A program made the position numbers and the translations under genes. Of a DNA stretch of 64,000 bases, positions 25,380 through 34,906 are shown in pieces. Source of the DNA: Rheinheimera pleomorphica (GTDB lineage: Bacteria; Pseudomonadota; Gammaproteobacteria; Enterobacterales; Alteromonadaceae); contig NZ_SIRR01000001.1 of the NCBI RefSeq assembly GCF_011634895.1, positions 1 to 64,000 on the forward strand. Reading direction: 5' to 3'. Numbering within the stretch: position 1 is the stretch's first letter; each line of letters starts with the position of its first letter. A model generated the notes under the pieces. That model was not told the DNA's origin. It did no database searches and saw only the letters and a program-made list of their open reading frames with translations.

Positions 25380-25817
25380 TTACTTTTTCGCCTGATGTAA
25401 ATTATACAGCAGTTCAGCCTCAGCCCGTGGTAACTCGCACTCGCGCATGATTTCTTCTAAATCAGCACCCAGCTGCACCATTTTCATCGCCCGGCTATAA
25501 ATTTTTGACTCCGGATCAGACAGCGCCAGTGCTTGCTGTTTATCAGACAATTCCTGCAGCGCACTGCTAACCTGGCTACTTAACTGGTTTAAAGCTGAAT
25601 CAAGTTGCAACACACGTTGGCCTACACCAATAATACCGGCCCGCAGCTCCTCAACTTCATGCTGACTTTGCTGCAGCTGTTGTGCACTGAATTCAAGCCG
25701 TTTCTCCAATTCAGTCCGCTGCTGTGCATGCTGTTGCAAAGTGCGGTTAAGCCAAATATACCCCGCCACAGCGCACAGTAGCACTATGGCAGCTTGAATT
25801 GTGATCGTAAGCCACAT
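25380..25817 (-). CDS. DUF2802 membrane coiled-coil protein at the end of the chemotaxis cluster
   Basis: 145 residues from the ATG at 25817. A longer frame from 25850 overlaps cheW, but AGGA lies just before 25817. One N-terminal membrane helix (about 3-23) is followed by a coiled coil (about 30-95) and a compact C-terminal motif (DPESKIYSRAMKMVQLGADLEEIMRECELPRAEAELL broken across about 100-140) that looks like a small helical DNA-binding-like or protein-binding module. This family regularly sits after cheW in polar flagellar clusters of Vibrio, Shewanella and Pseudomonas. The function is not established. Confidence 0.8.
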   Translation of the reverse strand: MWLTITIQAAIVLLCAVAGYIWLNRTLQQHAQQRTELEKRLEFSAQQLQQSQHEVEELRAGIIGVGQRVLQLDSALNQLSSQVSSALQELSDKQQALALSDPESKIYSRAMKMVQLGADLEEIMRECELPRAEAELLYNLHQAKK

Positions 25818-25825
25818 AAGGTTTC

Positions 25826-26320
25826 CTAGATCGAGCTGATCTCGTCCCACTCTTCGTCACTGAGCAGTTTATTCAGATCAACCAGGATCAGCAGCTCACC
25901 TTCGCGGTTAGACACGCCCTGAATAAAGCGGGCACTTTCTTCTGTTCCCACATTCGGTGCTGTGTCGATTTCGGACGACTTCAGGTAGACCACCTCAGCG
26001 ACGCTGTCTACCAGGATACCAATGACCTGCTTTTCCGCCTCGATAATCACAATACGGCTATTATCCGTCACTTCCGCCGGCTCCAGACCAAAACGCGATC
26101 GGGTGTCGATAACGGTGACGACGTTACCACGCAGGTTAATAATACCCAGTACATACTCTGGTGAACCAGGTACCGGTGCAATTTCGGTGTATCGCAGCAC
26201 TTCCTGCACTTGCATCACGTTAATACCGTAGGTTTCTTCCTGCAGTTTAAACGTTACCCACTGTAACACTACATCAGCAGCGTCAGTTTTTTTCACTGAC
26301 TGCTTGGTTAAATTACTCAT
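25826..26320 (-). CDS. cheW: Chemotaxis coupling protein CheW
   Basis: 164 residues with a full CheW fold: WVTFKLQEETYGINVMQVQEV at the start, PGSPEYVLGIINLRGNVV in the middle and VDSVAEVVYL before the final LILVDLNKLL. It bridges chemoreceptors and the CheA P5 domain in polar arrays. It follows the ParP-like gene by 29 bp in the same leftward transcript. Confidence 0.95.
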   Translation of the reverse strand: MSNLTKQSVKKTDAADVVLQWVTFKLQEETYGINVMQVQEVLRYTEIAPVPGSPEYVLGIINLRGNVVTVIDTRSRFGLEPAEVTDNSRIVIIEAEKQVIGILVDSVAEVVYLKSSEIDTAPNVGTEESARFIQGVSNREGELLILVDLNKLLSDEEWDEISSI

Positions 26321-26349
26321 GCACAGCTCCTGTCTAAATAGCCAAACCG

Positions 26350-27150
26350 TTAGGCACTGATATCCTGGCCCCGGTTTAATAAGTCAATCATCGCGTCTAC
26401 ATCAATCAAAACACACATATGTTTTTTAATCAGGCCTGCCATCCAGGGCCGCTTGCCTTCTGCTTCACGCCACTTTACATCGTCTTGCTCTAATACATAA
26501 GTGTTTATCAGCGTTTCGCAGCTCAGGCCCCAATTACTGTTGCCCAGCATAATAACATATTGATAGTTTAGCTTTTGCTGCATGCTTTGGTCATATTTTT
26601 CTGGCATCACCCAGCGTGCGGTATCAACAATACTGATTTTCTGCTCACGGTACAGCATAATGCCTTTAAACCATTCTGGCTTACCAATCAGACTACTGAC
26701 ACTACCAAGCTGATGAATACCGCCAAGCTCTTTTAGCGGCACGGCCACTTTTAAGCCGGCAACGTCAAAAAACAGCGCCTGAAACCGGCCTTGCCGATAG
26801 TCTTTTGTTGCCGCCTGCACCGGCGCAACTGGTGTTTGAGACTGGACGGAGGCAACGCGCTCTGCCACGGGGATGTCACGCTGCTGTAGCTGCTGCGCCT
26901 GCTCGGCTACCGCAAACTTCGCCTTTAGTGCTGCCAGTGCCGTATCTGTCGCGGTGGCAGTTTGCACCGCAGTGTCATGCCGTGGCGCAGTAACCGTGGC
27001 GGTTTCAGTGACAACCGCCTGCGCCAGTAACTGATTTAATTGCTGCTTTTTTTGTTCAGCCAGTAAGGTAGCGTCAAGCGGCTCCTCTTCTGTCAATAAT
27101 GCCGACAGATAGTGCTGCATCACCTTTTGACTGGCAATTAAGTTACTCAT
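26350..27150 (-). CDS. parP: ParP-like CheW-domain protein for polar array localisation
   Basis: 266 residues. A long, low-complexity N-terminal region (about 40-115, Ala/Thr/Gln-rich) is followed by a C-terminal CheW-like domain (about 122-260, with QALFFDVAGLKVAVPLKELGG, SSLIGKPEWFKGIMLYREQ and VLIDVDAMIDLL). This is the architecture of Vibrio ParP. There, the CheW-like domain and its AIF element bind CheA and receptors, and the N-terminal part binds ParC, keeping chemotaxis arrays at the flagellated pole. It sits 3 bp after the ParC gene. The N-terminal part is not conserved enough to prove the ParC contact. Confidence 0.85.
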   Translation of the reverse strand: MSNLIASQKVMQHYLSALLTEEEPLDATLLAEQKKQQLNQLLAQAVVTETATVTAPRHDTAVQTATATDTALAALKAKFAVAEQAQQLQQRDIPVAERVASVQSQTPVAPVQAATKDYRQGRFQALFFDVAGLKVAVPLKELGGIHQLGSVSSLIGKPEWFKGIMLYREQKISIVDTARWVMPEKYDQSMQQKLNYQYVIMLGNSNWGLSCETLINTYVLEQDDVKWREAEGKRPWMAGLIKKHMCVLIDVDAMIDLLNRGQDISA

Positions 27151-27153
27151 GCC

Positions 27154-27930
27154 TTACTCCGGTGCCAGCTGTAGTAAATAAGTGAGCAGGGTGTTGTAAG
27201 CAAACACCCCACGCGAGGCAGAGGCAAACTGGCTTGGCGGTGTTTGCGCCAGGCTGGCATCGCGAAACTTGGTATCTACCGGTATCACTGCCGACCAGAC
27301 TTTGTCCTGATACTTGGCTTTAAGCTCTTTATACGCTTCAAGCGATGCCTTAGTGCGTTTATCATACATGGTGGCAATGATGGTATAGGCGTACTCTTTT
27401 TGCTGTGAGGTGCGCATAAGCGCCATGGTCGCAATCATCCGCTCCAGGCCCTTTAAGGCCAGAAACTCGGTCTGTACCGGGATCAAAATACGGTCACAGG
27501 CGGCGATGGCATTTACCATTAACACGCCCATTACCGGCGGACAGTCGATCAGTACATAGTCGTATTCTTTGCTGATTTTCTGCAGCGCTTTTTTTAGCAT
27601 CAGGCCCATGCCGCCTTTGTTGCCTAAGGCGCGATCCAGCGTGGCCAGCGCCATAGATGAGGGCAGAATATCCAGATTATTCATTCCACTTGGGCACAGC
27701 GACTGTAGAATTTCTTCACTGCTGATATCTTTGCCGCGGATAAAAATGTCATAAACACTGACTTCAAGTTCTTCAGCATCAATACCAAAGTAATAGGTAA
27801 GAGACGCATGCGGATCGGTATCGACCAGCAAGACCTTATAGCCACGCTGTGCCAGCAGGCCTCCAAGCGTGACGGTGGTGGTGGTTTTACCCACTCCGCC
27901 TTTTTGATTAGCAACGGTCCAAATAACCAC
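27154..27930 (-). CDS. parC: ParC-type ParA-family ATPase for polar chemotaxis-array positioning
   Basis: 258 residues from a GTG at 27930. A longer frame to 28131 runs back into motD and is unlikely. The GTG has AGGA upstream and starts exactly where the family begins (VIWTVANQKGGVGKTTT). Deviant Walker A is KGGVGKTT, Walker A' is VDTDPHASLTYYFG and Walker B is YVLIDCPPV. In Vibrio, ParC forms a polar gradient that recruits chemotaxis proteins through ParP and is tethered by HubP. It stands between motD and parP as in those genomes. Confidence 0.9.
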   Translation of the reverse strand: MVIWTVANQKGGVGKTTTTVTLGGLLAQRGYKVLLVDTDPHASLTYYFGIDAEELEVSVYDIFIRGKDISSEEILQSLCPSGMNNLDILPSSMALATLDRALGNKGGMGLMLKKALQKISKEYDYVLIDCPPVMGVLMVNAIAACDRILIPVQTEFLALKGLERMIATMALMRTSQQKEYAYTIIATMYDKRTKASLEAYKELKAKYQDKVWSAVIPVDTKFRDASLAQTPPSQFASASRGVFAYNTLLTYLLQLAPE

Positions 27931-27931
27931 T

Positions 27932-28918
27932 TCAGGGTTCCTGTTGTTTTGCCGGCTCAGCATCCGGATTATCGTCACGAGTCGTAATACGAATACCACC
28001 ACCGGGTAAAGCGATGACGCGAATACTGCCGTCTTGCTGTGTGATCTGCTCCAGCTGTTGTTGTAAAGCTTGCCTTGCCGCAGCATCATCTGCCGACGGT
28101 GCCTGGCTGGCGTCAGAGGCCACATAGCCATAGCGCGAGATGGCTATCACTACTTTACGGTTTGCCGCTCTGCCCTCAGCGCTGTCATTAGGAACAAACG
28201 GATAATACTGGCCATAGCCTTCTATCGCCATACGTTGTGGCGCTGTGCCCAAGCGCTCCAACAGCCGTAATACTGAGGTGGCGCGGCTTACCGACAACTC
28301 CCAGTTTGAGGCAAAAAGTTCGTTATTAATCGGCTGATTATCGGTATAGCCCCGAATGCGAATATAGTTGTTAATCGGGTTAATCACAGCGGTAATTTCA
28401 TTCAACAAGGTTTGCGCCGATTGGGTGGTGGTAGCACTGCCGCTGGCAAACAGCAAACCGCTGCTAAGCTCAATACTGAGCCAGTTGTCATCTTGCTGCA
28501 GCTTGGCCAGGCCTTGTTCCAGCAAATTCGCCAGGGCTTTAGTCAGTTGTTGTTCAACCGATTGCAATGGGCTACCCAATTGCCGTTCGTTCGCAGCAGA
28601 CAACTGCGTTGCATCAGCCAGCAGCGTCGGCCCTTTGGCTTGTTGCAACGAGCTGCCGTGTAAATCGAGTTCGCTTTGCGGTGCCGGTACCGTTAGCACT
28701 GAACTGCCGGCTACACCTGTGCCGGAGTGCGATGGCTTTTCAAACATTTTCGTCAGGCTGTCAGCCAGCACGCTGTACTCTTCTTCTTTAACGATCGACA
28801 TCGCATACAGCACTACAAACAGGGCAAACATCAGCGTCATATAGTCAGCATAAGAGACCAGCCAGCGATCTAATTGCTCTTGCTCTATATGTTTGTGCTG
28901 CTGTTTATGCCGGTACAT
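27932..28918 (-). CDS. motD: Flagellar motor stator protein MotD (MotB family)
   Basis: 328 residues: an N-terminal cytoplasmic tip, a single membrane helix (about 20-41, LVSYADYMTLMFALFVVLYA) with the proton-channel aspartate Asp25, a plug/linker region and a C-terminal OmpA-like peptidoglycan-binding domain (about 160-280, IRIRGYTDNQP and NWELSVSRATSVLRLL). It pairs with the adjacent motC. The C-terminal 40 residues after the OmpA domain are rich in Gln/Asp and extend past the usual end. The stop overlaps the parC start region. Confidence 0.9.
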   Translation of the reverse strand: MYRHKQQHKHIEQEQLDRWLVSYADYMTLMFALFVVLYAMSIVKEEEYSVLADSLTKMFEKPSHSGTGVAGSSVLTVPAPQSELDLHGSSLQQAKGPTLLADATQLSAANERQLGSPLQSVEQQLTKALANLLEQGLAKLQQDDNWLSIELSSGLLFASGSATTTQSAQTLLNEITAVINPINNYIRIRGYTDNQPINNELFASNWELSVSRATSVLRLLERLGTAPQRMAIEGYGQYYPFVPNDSAEGRAANRKVVIAISRYGYVASDASQAPSADDAAARQALQQQLEQITQQDGSIRVIALPGGGIRITTRDDNPDAEPAKQQEP

Positions 28919-28921
28919 AGA

Positions 28922-29665
28922 CTATCCCGGATGGTAAGCGGCCAGCTTACGCTCTATATTGCGCGGGTTTTCACCGTGCGCTATCGACACCAGCCCTTCA
29001 ACAATCAGCTCATGGTATAACGTACGCTGATGTACCAGGCTTTTCAGCTTGTTGCCGACCGGAATAAACAACAAATTGGCAAAACCGACACCATAAATAG
29101 TCGCCACAAAAGCGGTGGCGATACCCAGTCCGAGCAATTGGGGTTCAGAGATATTTGCCATCGCCTGAATCAGCCCCAGCACAGCGCCGACTATACCTAT
29201 GGTCGGGCTATAACCGCCCATGGCATCAAAAATACGCGCACCGCGCAATAAGCGCTCACGCTCCAGCGTCAGCTCCGCATCCAGGGTATCTTGCAATGCT
29301 TTGGGCTCTACCCCGTCTACCAGCAAATTCAGGCCGCGGTGTAAAAAGGGATCCTGCTCGGCCAGGGCATCATTTTCCAGTGCCAGAAAACCACTGCCTC
29401 GCGCCGCACTGCCCCAGTGCACTATGCGCTCTGCGGTATGTTGCAATGGTAAAGCAGCCGGTCGAAAGACCCAGGGCAGCATTTTCAGCCCCAACATAAA
29501 CTGATTTAACGGTGTTTGTAGCATTACTGCACCTAAGGTACCGCCAAAAACAATCAAAAATGCCGGAAAATGTATTAAGGTGGCCAGGCTGCCACCTTCA
29601 ATAACAAAGCCGCCTGCTACGGCCAGTACCGCCAGTATAAAACCACTGATCGCCAGTTTATCCAT
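28922..29665 (-). CDS. motC: Flagellar motor stator protein MotC (MotA/TolQ/ExbB family)
   Basis: 247 residues with four membrane helices (about 5-25, 30-50, 148-170, 180-205), a large cytoplasmic loop between helices 2 and 3, and the MotA signature [21 protein letters not shown] in helix 3. MotC/MotD form a proton- or sodium-driven stator in many polar-flagellated gammaproteobacteria; the ion cannot be decided here. The start overlaps the cheB stop by 8 bases. Confidence 0.92.
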   Translation of the reverse strand: MDKLAISGFILAVLAVAGGFVIEGGSLATLIHFPAFLIVFGGTLGAVMLQTPLNQFMLGLKMLPWVFRPAALPLQHTAERIVHWGSAARGSGFLALENDALAEQDPFLHRGLNLLVDGVEPKALQDTLDAELTLERERLLRGARIFDAMGGYSPTIGIVGAVLGLIQAMANISEPQLLGLGIATAFVATIYGVGFANLLFIPVGNKLKSLVHQRTLYHELIVEGLVSIAHGENPRNIERKLAAYHPG

Positions 29666-30803
29666 GGCCCACTTCCGTTATCAAACGTGATGCAACGTCA
29701 TTCAGGCTAACTTCCATATCCATCAACCCGGCGGCGGCTATGGCTTGCGGCATGCCGTACACCACACAACTGGCTTCATCCTGCGCCCAGATCCGCGCAC
29801 CGGCCTGTTTTAATAGCCGGGCACCTTCACGGCCATCGGCTCCCATGCCGGTTAAGACAATGGCAAGGACTTTGTCGCCATAACTTTTCGCCGCTGTGGC
29901 AAAGGTAATATCAACACTGGGTTTAAAGGTGATACGCGGTGAGTCATCTTCTTTAATGCGTAACCGGGCGTCGCGCTCACTGCCCTCGATCAGCATTTGT
30001 TTGCCACCCGGTGCCAGATAGGCTACGCCGGGGCGCAGCACATCGTTATCTTTGGCTTCACGCACTTCAATTTTTGCCAGGGTATTCAGGCGCTGGGCAA
30101 AGGCGCCGGTAAAGGCAGCAGGCATATGCTGAATAAGCACTATAGGTAGCGGAAAGTCTGCCGGTAAGGCAGTAATAATGCGCTGCAGTGCAACAGGGCC
30201 ACCGGTAGAGGTGCCAATGGCCACCAGTTTGTAGCTTTTACCGCTGGCGCTAAAACGCGCACTGCTGGCCGGGGCCAGCCGTTCACTTAATTTGGGCCGT
30301 TCAAAACTGCTGCGGGTTAAGGCTGGCCGCTGTGCCACGCCAGGCGAAGCCGGGCTGGTGTTGCGTTCGGTAACAGTGCTACTAAAGGTGCTGCGGCCAA
30401 GTTGGCGTTTACGGGCTACAGCCCTGACACGGTCGCGTAACAGCTGGCCGGCTTCGTCTTTATCGCGGGCGATGTCTTCAAACTTTTTCGGTAGAAAATC
30501 CACCGCACCGGCGTCCAGTGCATCTAAGGTAGCTTTGGCACCTTCATGCGTCAGTGACGAAAACATCAGAATGGGAATGCGCTGCTGTGCCATGATCTGC
30601 CGCACCGCTGAGATACCATCGAGCACTGGCATCTCAACATCCATGGTAATCACGTCTGGCTTAAGCGCCAGCGCCTTGTCAACGCCTTCTTTACCGTTTA
30701 CGGCAGTGTCAATAATGTCAATGTCGCCGTCTTTTGCAAGGATCTCCGTCAAACGGCGGCGAAAAAAACTTGAATCATCAACTACTAACACCTTAATCGC
30801 CAT
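29658..30803 (-). CDS. cheB: Chemotaxis response regulator protein-glutamate methylesterase CheB
   Basis: 381 residues. The N-terminal receiver domain has phospho-acceptor Asp55 (VITMDVEMP) and Asp9/Asp10. A flexible Ser/Arg-rich linker (about 140-185) precedes the C-terminal methylesterase domain with the catalytic serine in IGTSTGGP, a histidine in IQHMP and an aspartate in GMGADGREG. It demethylates and deamidates chemoreceptors. No cheR methyltransferase is in this window. Confidence 0.96.
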   Translation of the reverse strand: MAIKVLVVDDSSFFRRRLTEILAKDGDIDIIDTAVNGKEGVDKALALKPDVITMDVEMPVLDGISAVRQIMAQQRIPILMFSSLTHEGAKATLDALDAGAVDFLPKKFEDIARDKDEAGQLLRDRVRAVARKRQLGRSTFSSTVTERNTSPASPGVAQRPALTRSSFERPKLSERLAPASSARFSASGKSYKLVAIGTSTGGPVALQRIITALPADFPLPIVLIQHMPAAFTGAFAQRLNTLAKIEVREAKDNDVLRPGVAYLAPGGKQMLIEGSERDARLRIKEDDSPRITFKPSVDITFATAAKSYGDKVLAIVLTGMGADGREGARLLKQAGARIWAQDEASCVVYGMPQAIAAAGLMDMEVSLNDVASRLITEVGHG

Positions 30804-30815
30804 AGGGTTCTCTCT

Positions 30816-32969
30816 TTAGGCGTGCATTTTATTGAAGCGATCAAACTTAATTTTTGATTTCTTCGCATAATGTTTCAGCAAATTAGGCACATCCAGAATA
30901 AGTGCTATGCCACCGTCCGAGGTAATCGTTGCCCCGGCCATTCCCGGCGTGCCTTGCAACAAGGCGTCCAGCGGTTTAATCACTACCTCTTCCTGGCCAA
31001 TCAACGAATCAACAACAAAGCCAACCTGCTGAGTGCCTATCTGCACGATAACCACATGTCCCTGCTCACGCCGGCGTTTTTTGTCTGAACCTTTCACCAG
31101 CCAGTGTTCGAGGAAAAACAGCGGTATCGCTTTATTGCGCACGACAACGGTAAGTTGGCCGTCGACGACATTGGTTTTGTTTAAATCCAGATGGAAAATT
31201 TCGCTGACACCGGCCAGCGGCAAGGCAAAGGTTTGTTTGCCTACCATCACCATCAATGTCGGCAGTATTGCTAAGGTTAGCGGCACCTTAATTTCCAGCA
31301 AGGTACCCTCACCCATTTTTGAGTGAATATGCACAGTACCGTTAAGCTGGTTAATTTTGGTTTTTACCACGTCCATGCCAACACCACGGCCGGAAATATC
31401 CGAGATCTGCTCCTTGGTAGAAAACCCCGGTGCAAAAATCAGGTTAAACGCCTCAGTGTCAGACATACGAGCGGCCGCATCGGTATCGAGAATACCGCGC
31501 TTAATGGCAATACCTTTGAGTTTTTCCGGGTCCATACCGGCGCCATCATCATGGATGGTCAGCAGTATATGGTCCCCCGCCTGGGCCGCTGCCAGCTTCA
31601 CCGTACCGGTGCGTTTTTTGCCAGCCTTTTGCCGCACATCCGGCATTTCAATACCATGGTCCACCGAGTTGCGCACCAAGTGCACTAACGGATCGGCCAG
31701 CGCCTCCACCAGATTTTTATCTAAATCGGTTTCTTCACCTTCCAGCACCAGTTCAATGTCTTTTTGCAGTGAACGCGCCAGGTCGCGAACCACGCGCGGG
31801 AAGCGGCCAAAAACTTTTTTAATCGGCTGCATGCGGGTTTTCATCACAGCACCCTGAATATCCGCCGTCACCACATCTAAATTAGAAATGGCTTTGCTCA
31901 TTTCCTCATTTTGTACCGTGCCGGATAAACTGACCAAACGGTTACGCACTAATACCAGCTCACCTACCATGTTCATGATCTGGTCCAGCCGTTTAGTGTC
32001 CACCCTTACTGTCGTTTCAGCCTGTGCCGCCTGCTGTGCGGCCGCGGCTTTGTCTGCTGGTGCAGCAGCTGCCGGTGCCGGAGCTGCACTCTTAGCGACT
32101 GGCGCTGCGACAGGCTGCGGTTTTGCCACTACTGCATCAGCAGCCGCTGTTGCTGCGGGCACAGCGGCCGGCGCTTTGCCTTTGCCATGTAATTGATCTA
32201 ATAAGGCTTCAAATTCGGCATCATCAATTTCATCATCAGCTTTGCTGCTATTTTGCGCTGGTTCAGGTGCAGCAGGCGCGGCTTTGGCAGCTGAATCCGG
32301 GATAAAAGAGCCTTTCCCATGTAACTGATCAAGAATGGCTTCAAACTCGTCGTCGGTAATGTCATCGCCTGACGCCGTATCAGCAACCGGTGCACTAACG
32401 GCGGGTGCAGCGGCAGTAGGTGAGCCCTTTTTACCATGCAGCTCATCCATCATCCGTTCGAATTCTTCTTCGGTGATGTCGTCAACCCCTGCACCGGCGG
32501 CGGGTTCAGCATTAACCGGCGCTGCTACAACCGGCGCTTCTGGCGCTTTGGCAACGGCCGGTGCCGGGTTATCGGCTGATTCTGGTTCACTGTAGTGATG
32601 CAGCGCATCGAGAATAGCCGGCGAAGCTGGTGTTAACGGCTGACGGTTTTGTACCTCGACAAACATCGCATTGATGCTGTCCAACGATTGCAGGATCACG
32701 TCCATCAGCTCAGGCGTAACCCGGCGTTTACCGGTACGCAGAATATCAAACACGTTTTCGGCACCGTGGCAGGCATCAACCAGTTCAGTTAACGACAGAA
32801 AACCGGCACCGCCTTTTACCGTGTGAAAGCCGCGGAAGATAGCATTAAGCAAGTTGGCATCGTCCGGATTATTCTCCAGCTCAACCAGCTGCTCCTGCAA
32901 CAATTCGAGGATTTCGCCGGCTTCAACCAGGAAGTCCTGCAGTATATCTTCATCCATATCAAAGCTCAT
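30816..32969 (-). CDS. cheA: Chemotaxis histidine kinase CheA
   Basis: 717 residues. The P1 Hpt domain has phospho-acceptor His49 (FRGFHTVKGGAGF). A long linker holds three copies of an acidic motif of the form DDIT-x-x-EFE-x-x-x-D-x-LHGK at 162-180, 201-219 and 245-263. The P3 dimerisation helices (about 315-375) are followed by the P4 kinase core (HLVRNSVDHGIE, DDGAGMDPEKL, SGRGVGMDVV) and the P5 CheW-like domain to the end. A recognisable folded P2 domain is not seen. It works with CheW and ParP at receptor arrays and phosphorylates CheY and CheB. Confidence 0.96.
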   Translation of the reverse strand: MSFDMDEDILQDFLVEAGEILELLQEQLVELENNPDDANLLNAIFRGFHTVKGGAGFLSLTELVDACHGAENVFDILRTGKRRVTPELMDVILQSLDSINAMFVEVQNRQPLTPASPAILDALHHYSEPESADNPAPAVAKAPEAPVVAAPVNAEPAAGAGVDDITEEEFERMMDELHGKKGSPTAAAPAVSAPVADTASGDDITDDEFEAILDQLHGKGSFIPDSAAKAAPAAPEPAQNSSKADDEIDDAEFEALLDQLHGKGKAPAAVPAATAAADAVVAKPQPVAAPVAKSAAPAPAAAAPADKAAAAQQAAQAETTVRVDTKRLDQIMNMVGELVLVRNRLVSLSGTVQNEEMSKAISNLDVVTADIQGAVMKTRMQPIKKVFGRFPRVVRDLARSLQKDIELVLEGEETDLDKNLVEALADPLVHLVRNSVDHGIEMPDVRQKAGKKRTGTVKLAAAQAGDHILLTIHDDGAGMDPEKLKGIAIKRGILDTDAAARMSDTEAFNLIFAPGFSTKEQISDISGRGVGMDVVKTKINQLNGTVHIHSKMGEGTLLEIKVPLTLAILPTLMVMVGKQTFALPLAGVSEIFHLDLNKTNVVDGQLTVVVRNKAIPLFFLEHWLVKGSDKKRRREQGHVVIVQIGTQQVGFVVDSLIGQEEVVIKPLDALLQGTPGMAGATITSDGGIALILDVPNLLKHYAKKSKIKFDRFNKMHA

Positions 32970-32984
32970 GCAAAGACACCTCTG

Positions 32985-33737
32985 TTAAAAACCTAAACTG
33001 GACAGCAAATCATCGACGTCATCCTGACCACTGACCACATCGTCGCGCTCGGCAGCGTCAATAATCGGGCCTTCGGCCTCATGTGCTTTGGGTTTGCTCT
33101 TCGCCGGTTTGGCTTCGGTTGGCACCATCATGCTGGATTGGCCAAATGCTGTTAACAGGCCAATCAGGCTTTCCTCAACTTCGCGTACCAGCTCTATTAC
33201 CCGGCGTAAAATTTGCCCGGTTAAATCCTGATAATCCTGCGCCATCAGTACGTCGGTAAGCAGCGCATTTAACGTATTAGAATCGCCGCTGGCTTGCAAA
33301 AAGAAACCGTCAAGCTGATGACACAACGCTTTAAACTCACCAAGTTGCAGTTGACGCTGCATCAGCTTTTGCCACTGTGGCTCAATTTTGCCCAGTTGCT
33401 GGCTGAGCTGATCAGCGATAGGCAGACAGGATTCTACCGCATCCATGGTGCGGTTAGCAGCTTGCTCTGTCATATCAATAACGTGATTAAGCCGCTTTTT
33501 CGCATCCGGAATATCTTCTTCAAGCAGGTTGTTTAACGATGGGTCTATCTGAAAGTTTTTCAGTGAATCATGAAGCTGCCGGGTCAGTTTACCTACTTCG
33601 GCAAACAGTTCTGACGAACCTGGCACAGCAAGTTGCTGTACCAGCTGATTGGCGCTGTCGTGCTCTCCCATTTCCAGTAGCTGCACCAGCTCCCGGGCCT
33701 GCTCCAGTGAAATTAAAGGCGCCGTAATTGCGGACAT
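32985..33737 (-). CDS. cheZ: CheY-P phosphatase CheZ
   Basis: 250 residues, almost entirely helical. The catalytic segment QDYQDLTGQ is at 167-175; Asp171 and Gln175 correspond to the E. coli catalytic pair. A disordered linker leads to a C-terminal CheY-binding peptide (DDVDDLLSSLGF). It terminates the motor signal by dephosphorylating CheY-P. It lies between cheY and cheA in the leftward cluster. Confidence 0.95.
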   Translation of the reverse strand: MSAITAPLISLEQARELVQLLEMGEHDSANQLVQQLAVPGSSELFAEVGKLTRQLHDSLKNFQIDPSLNNLLEEDIPDAKKRLNHVIDMTEQAANRTMDAVESCLPIADQLSQQLGKIEPQWQKLMQRQLQLGEFKALCHQLDGFFLQASGDSNTLNALLTDVLMAQDYQDLTGQILRRVIELVREVEESLIGLLTAFGQSSMMVPTEAKPAKSKPKAHEAEGPIIDAAERDDVVSGQDDVDDLLSSLGF

Positions 33738-33762
33738 GGCAACGCTCCTTTGTCAGTTACGG

Positions 33763-34146
33763 TTAGCCGATCCGTTCAAATACTTTAGCTAACTTCTCTT
33801 GCAGAGTGGCTGCAGTAAAAGGTTTCACAATATAGCCATTCACGCCAGCCTGAGCGGCGGCAATGATTTGCTCTTTCTTGGCTTCAGCTGTCACCATCAG
33901 CACCGGAATATGTTTTAATTTAGCATCGGCACGAATAGCCCGCAGCAGGTCAATCCCTTGCATGCCCGGCATATTCCAGTCGGTCACGACAAAATCGAAG
34001 TCCCCATTTTGCAACATAGGCAACGCCGTGCTGCCATCATCAGCTTCGGAAACATTGGTAAAGCCAAGGTCACGTAACAGATTTTTTATTATGCGTCTCA
34101 TGGTAGAAAAATCATCCACCACCAGAATTTTCATGTTTTTATCCAA
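33763..34146 (-). CDS. cheY: Chemotaxis response regulator CheY
   Basis: 127 residues, a single receiver domain with Asp11/Asp12 metal-binding residues, phospho-acceptor Asp56 (VVTDWNMPG), Thr86 and Lys108. It is nearly identical in pattern to E. coli CheY. CheY-P binds FliM at the flagellar switch. It is 40 bp after fliA. Confidence 0.97.
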   Translation of the reverse strand: MDKNMKILVVDDFSTMRRIIKNLLRDLGFTNVSEADDGSTALPMLQNGDFDFVVTDWNMPGMQGIDLLRAIRADAKLKHIPVLMVTAEAKKEQIIAAAQAGVNGYIVKPFTAATLQEKLAKVFERIG

Positions 34147-34186
34147 AATCCCCTCCGGCGAGATATTACTGTTATCTCAGAATAGG

Positions 34187-34906
34187 TTACAACCAATCCT
34201 GCATTCTGGCTTTTAATCTGACCAATGCCTGACTATGTATTTGACTGATCCGGGACTCGCTAACATTAAGTACGGCCCCAATCTCTTTTAAGTTTAGCTC
34301 GTCATTATAATACAGTGAAAGTACTAATGCTTCACGCTCAGGTAAACTACTGATTGTTTTTGCTAAATCCTGATGAAACGCTTCACTTGCCTGATTCTCA
34401 AACAGATGATCGCTATCGCTGTCGCCAGAGGTTACCAGCACATCTTCTGACACACCAAGATCTTCAATGCCAATAATACGACCACTGCTGATATCACTTA
34501 GCATATGATGGTATTCATCAAGAGATATATCAAGTTTTTCAGCAACTTCAATATCTTTTATATCGCGGCCATACAAGCCCTCTAATTCGGCAATCGTCTC
34601 TGCAATTAACCTGGCATTACGATGCACTGAACGCGGCGTCCAGTCGCCACGGCGCATCTCGTCAAGCATAGCACCACGAATGCGGATGCCGGCAAAGGTT
34701 TCAAAACTGGCGCCTTTGCTGCCATCAAAGTTCTTTGCCGCCTCGATAAGACCAATCATGCCAGACTGAATTAAATCATCTACCAGTACACTGGCGGGCA
34801 GACGGGCCATCAGATGATAAGCAATACGCTTAACTAAAGGCGCATGGCGTTCGACCAACTGCTGCATATGGTCAACACCGCCATAAGCTGCAATTTTGCT
34901 GTTCAC
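34187..34906 (-). CDS. fliA: Flagellar sigma factor FliA (sigma-28)
   Basis: 239 residues from a GTG at 34906 that shares GTGA with the flhG stop, the tightest coupling possible. A longer frame to 34990 runs back through flhG and has a non-family N-terminus. Region 2 (HAPLVKRIAYHLMARLPASV, then DDLIQSGMIGLIEAAKNFD), region 3 and region 4 (LPEREALVLSLYYNDELNLKEIG and a helix-turn-helix ending ESRISQIHSQAL) are all present. FliA transcribes late flagellar and chemotaxis genes; two probable target promoters lie in this window, at 13704 and 58064. Confidence 0.96.
   Translation of the reverse strand: MNSKIAAYGGVDHMQQLVERHAPLVKRIAYHLMARLPASVLVDDLIQSGMIGLIEAAKNFDGSKGASFETFAGIRIRGAMLDEMRRGDWTPRSVHRNARLIAETIAELEGLYGRDIKDIEVAEKLDISLDEYHHMLSDISSGRIIGIEDLGVSEDVLVTSGDSDSDHLFENQASEAFHQDLAKTISSLPEREALVLSLYYNDELNLKEIGAVLNVSESRISQIHSQALVRLKARMQDWL

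Noticed and set aside
27931-28131. N-terminal extension of the ParC frame
   Set aside because: It lies wholly inside motD and has no similarity to the ParA fold; the GTG at 27930 with AGGA upstream starts at the conserved family position.
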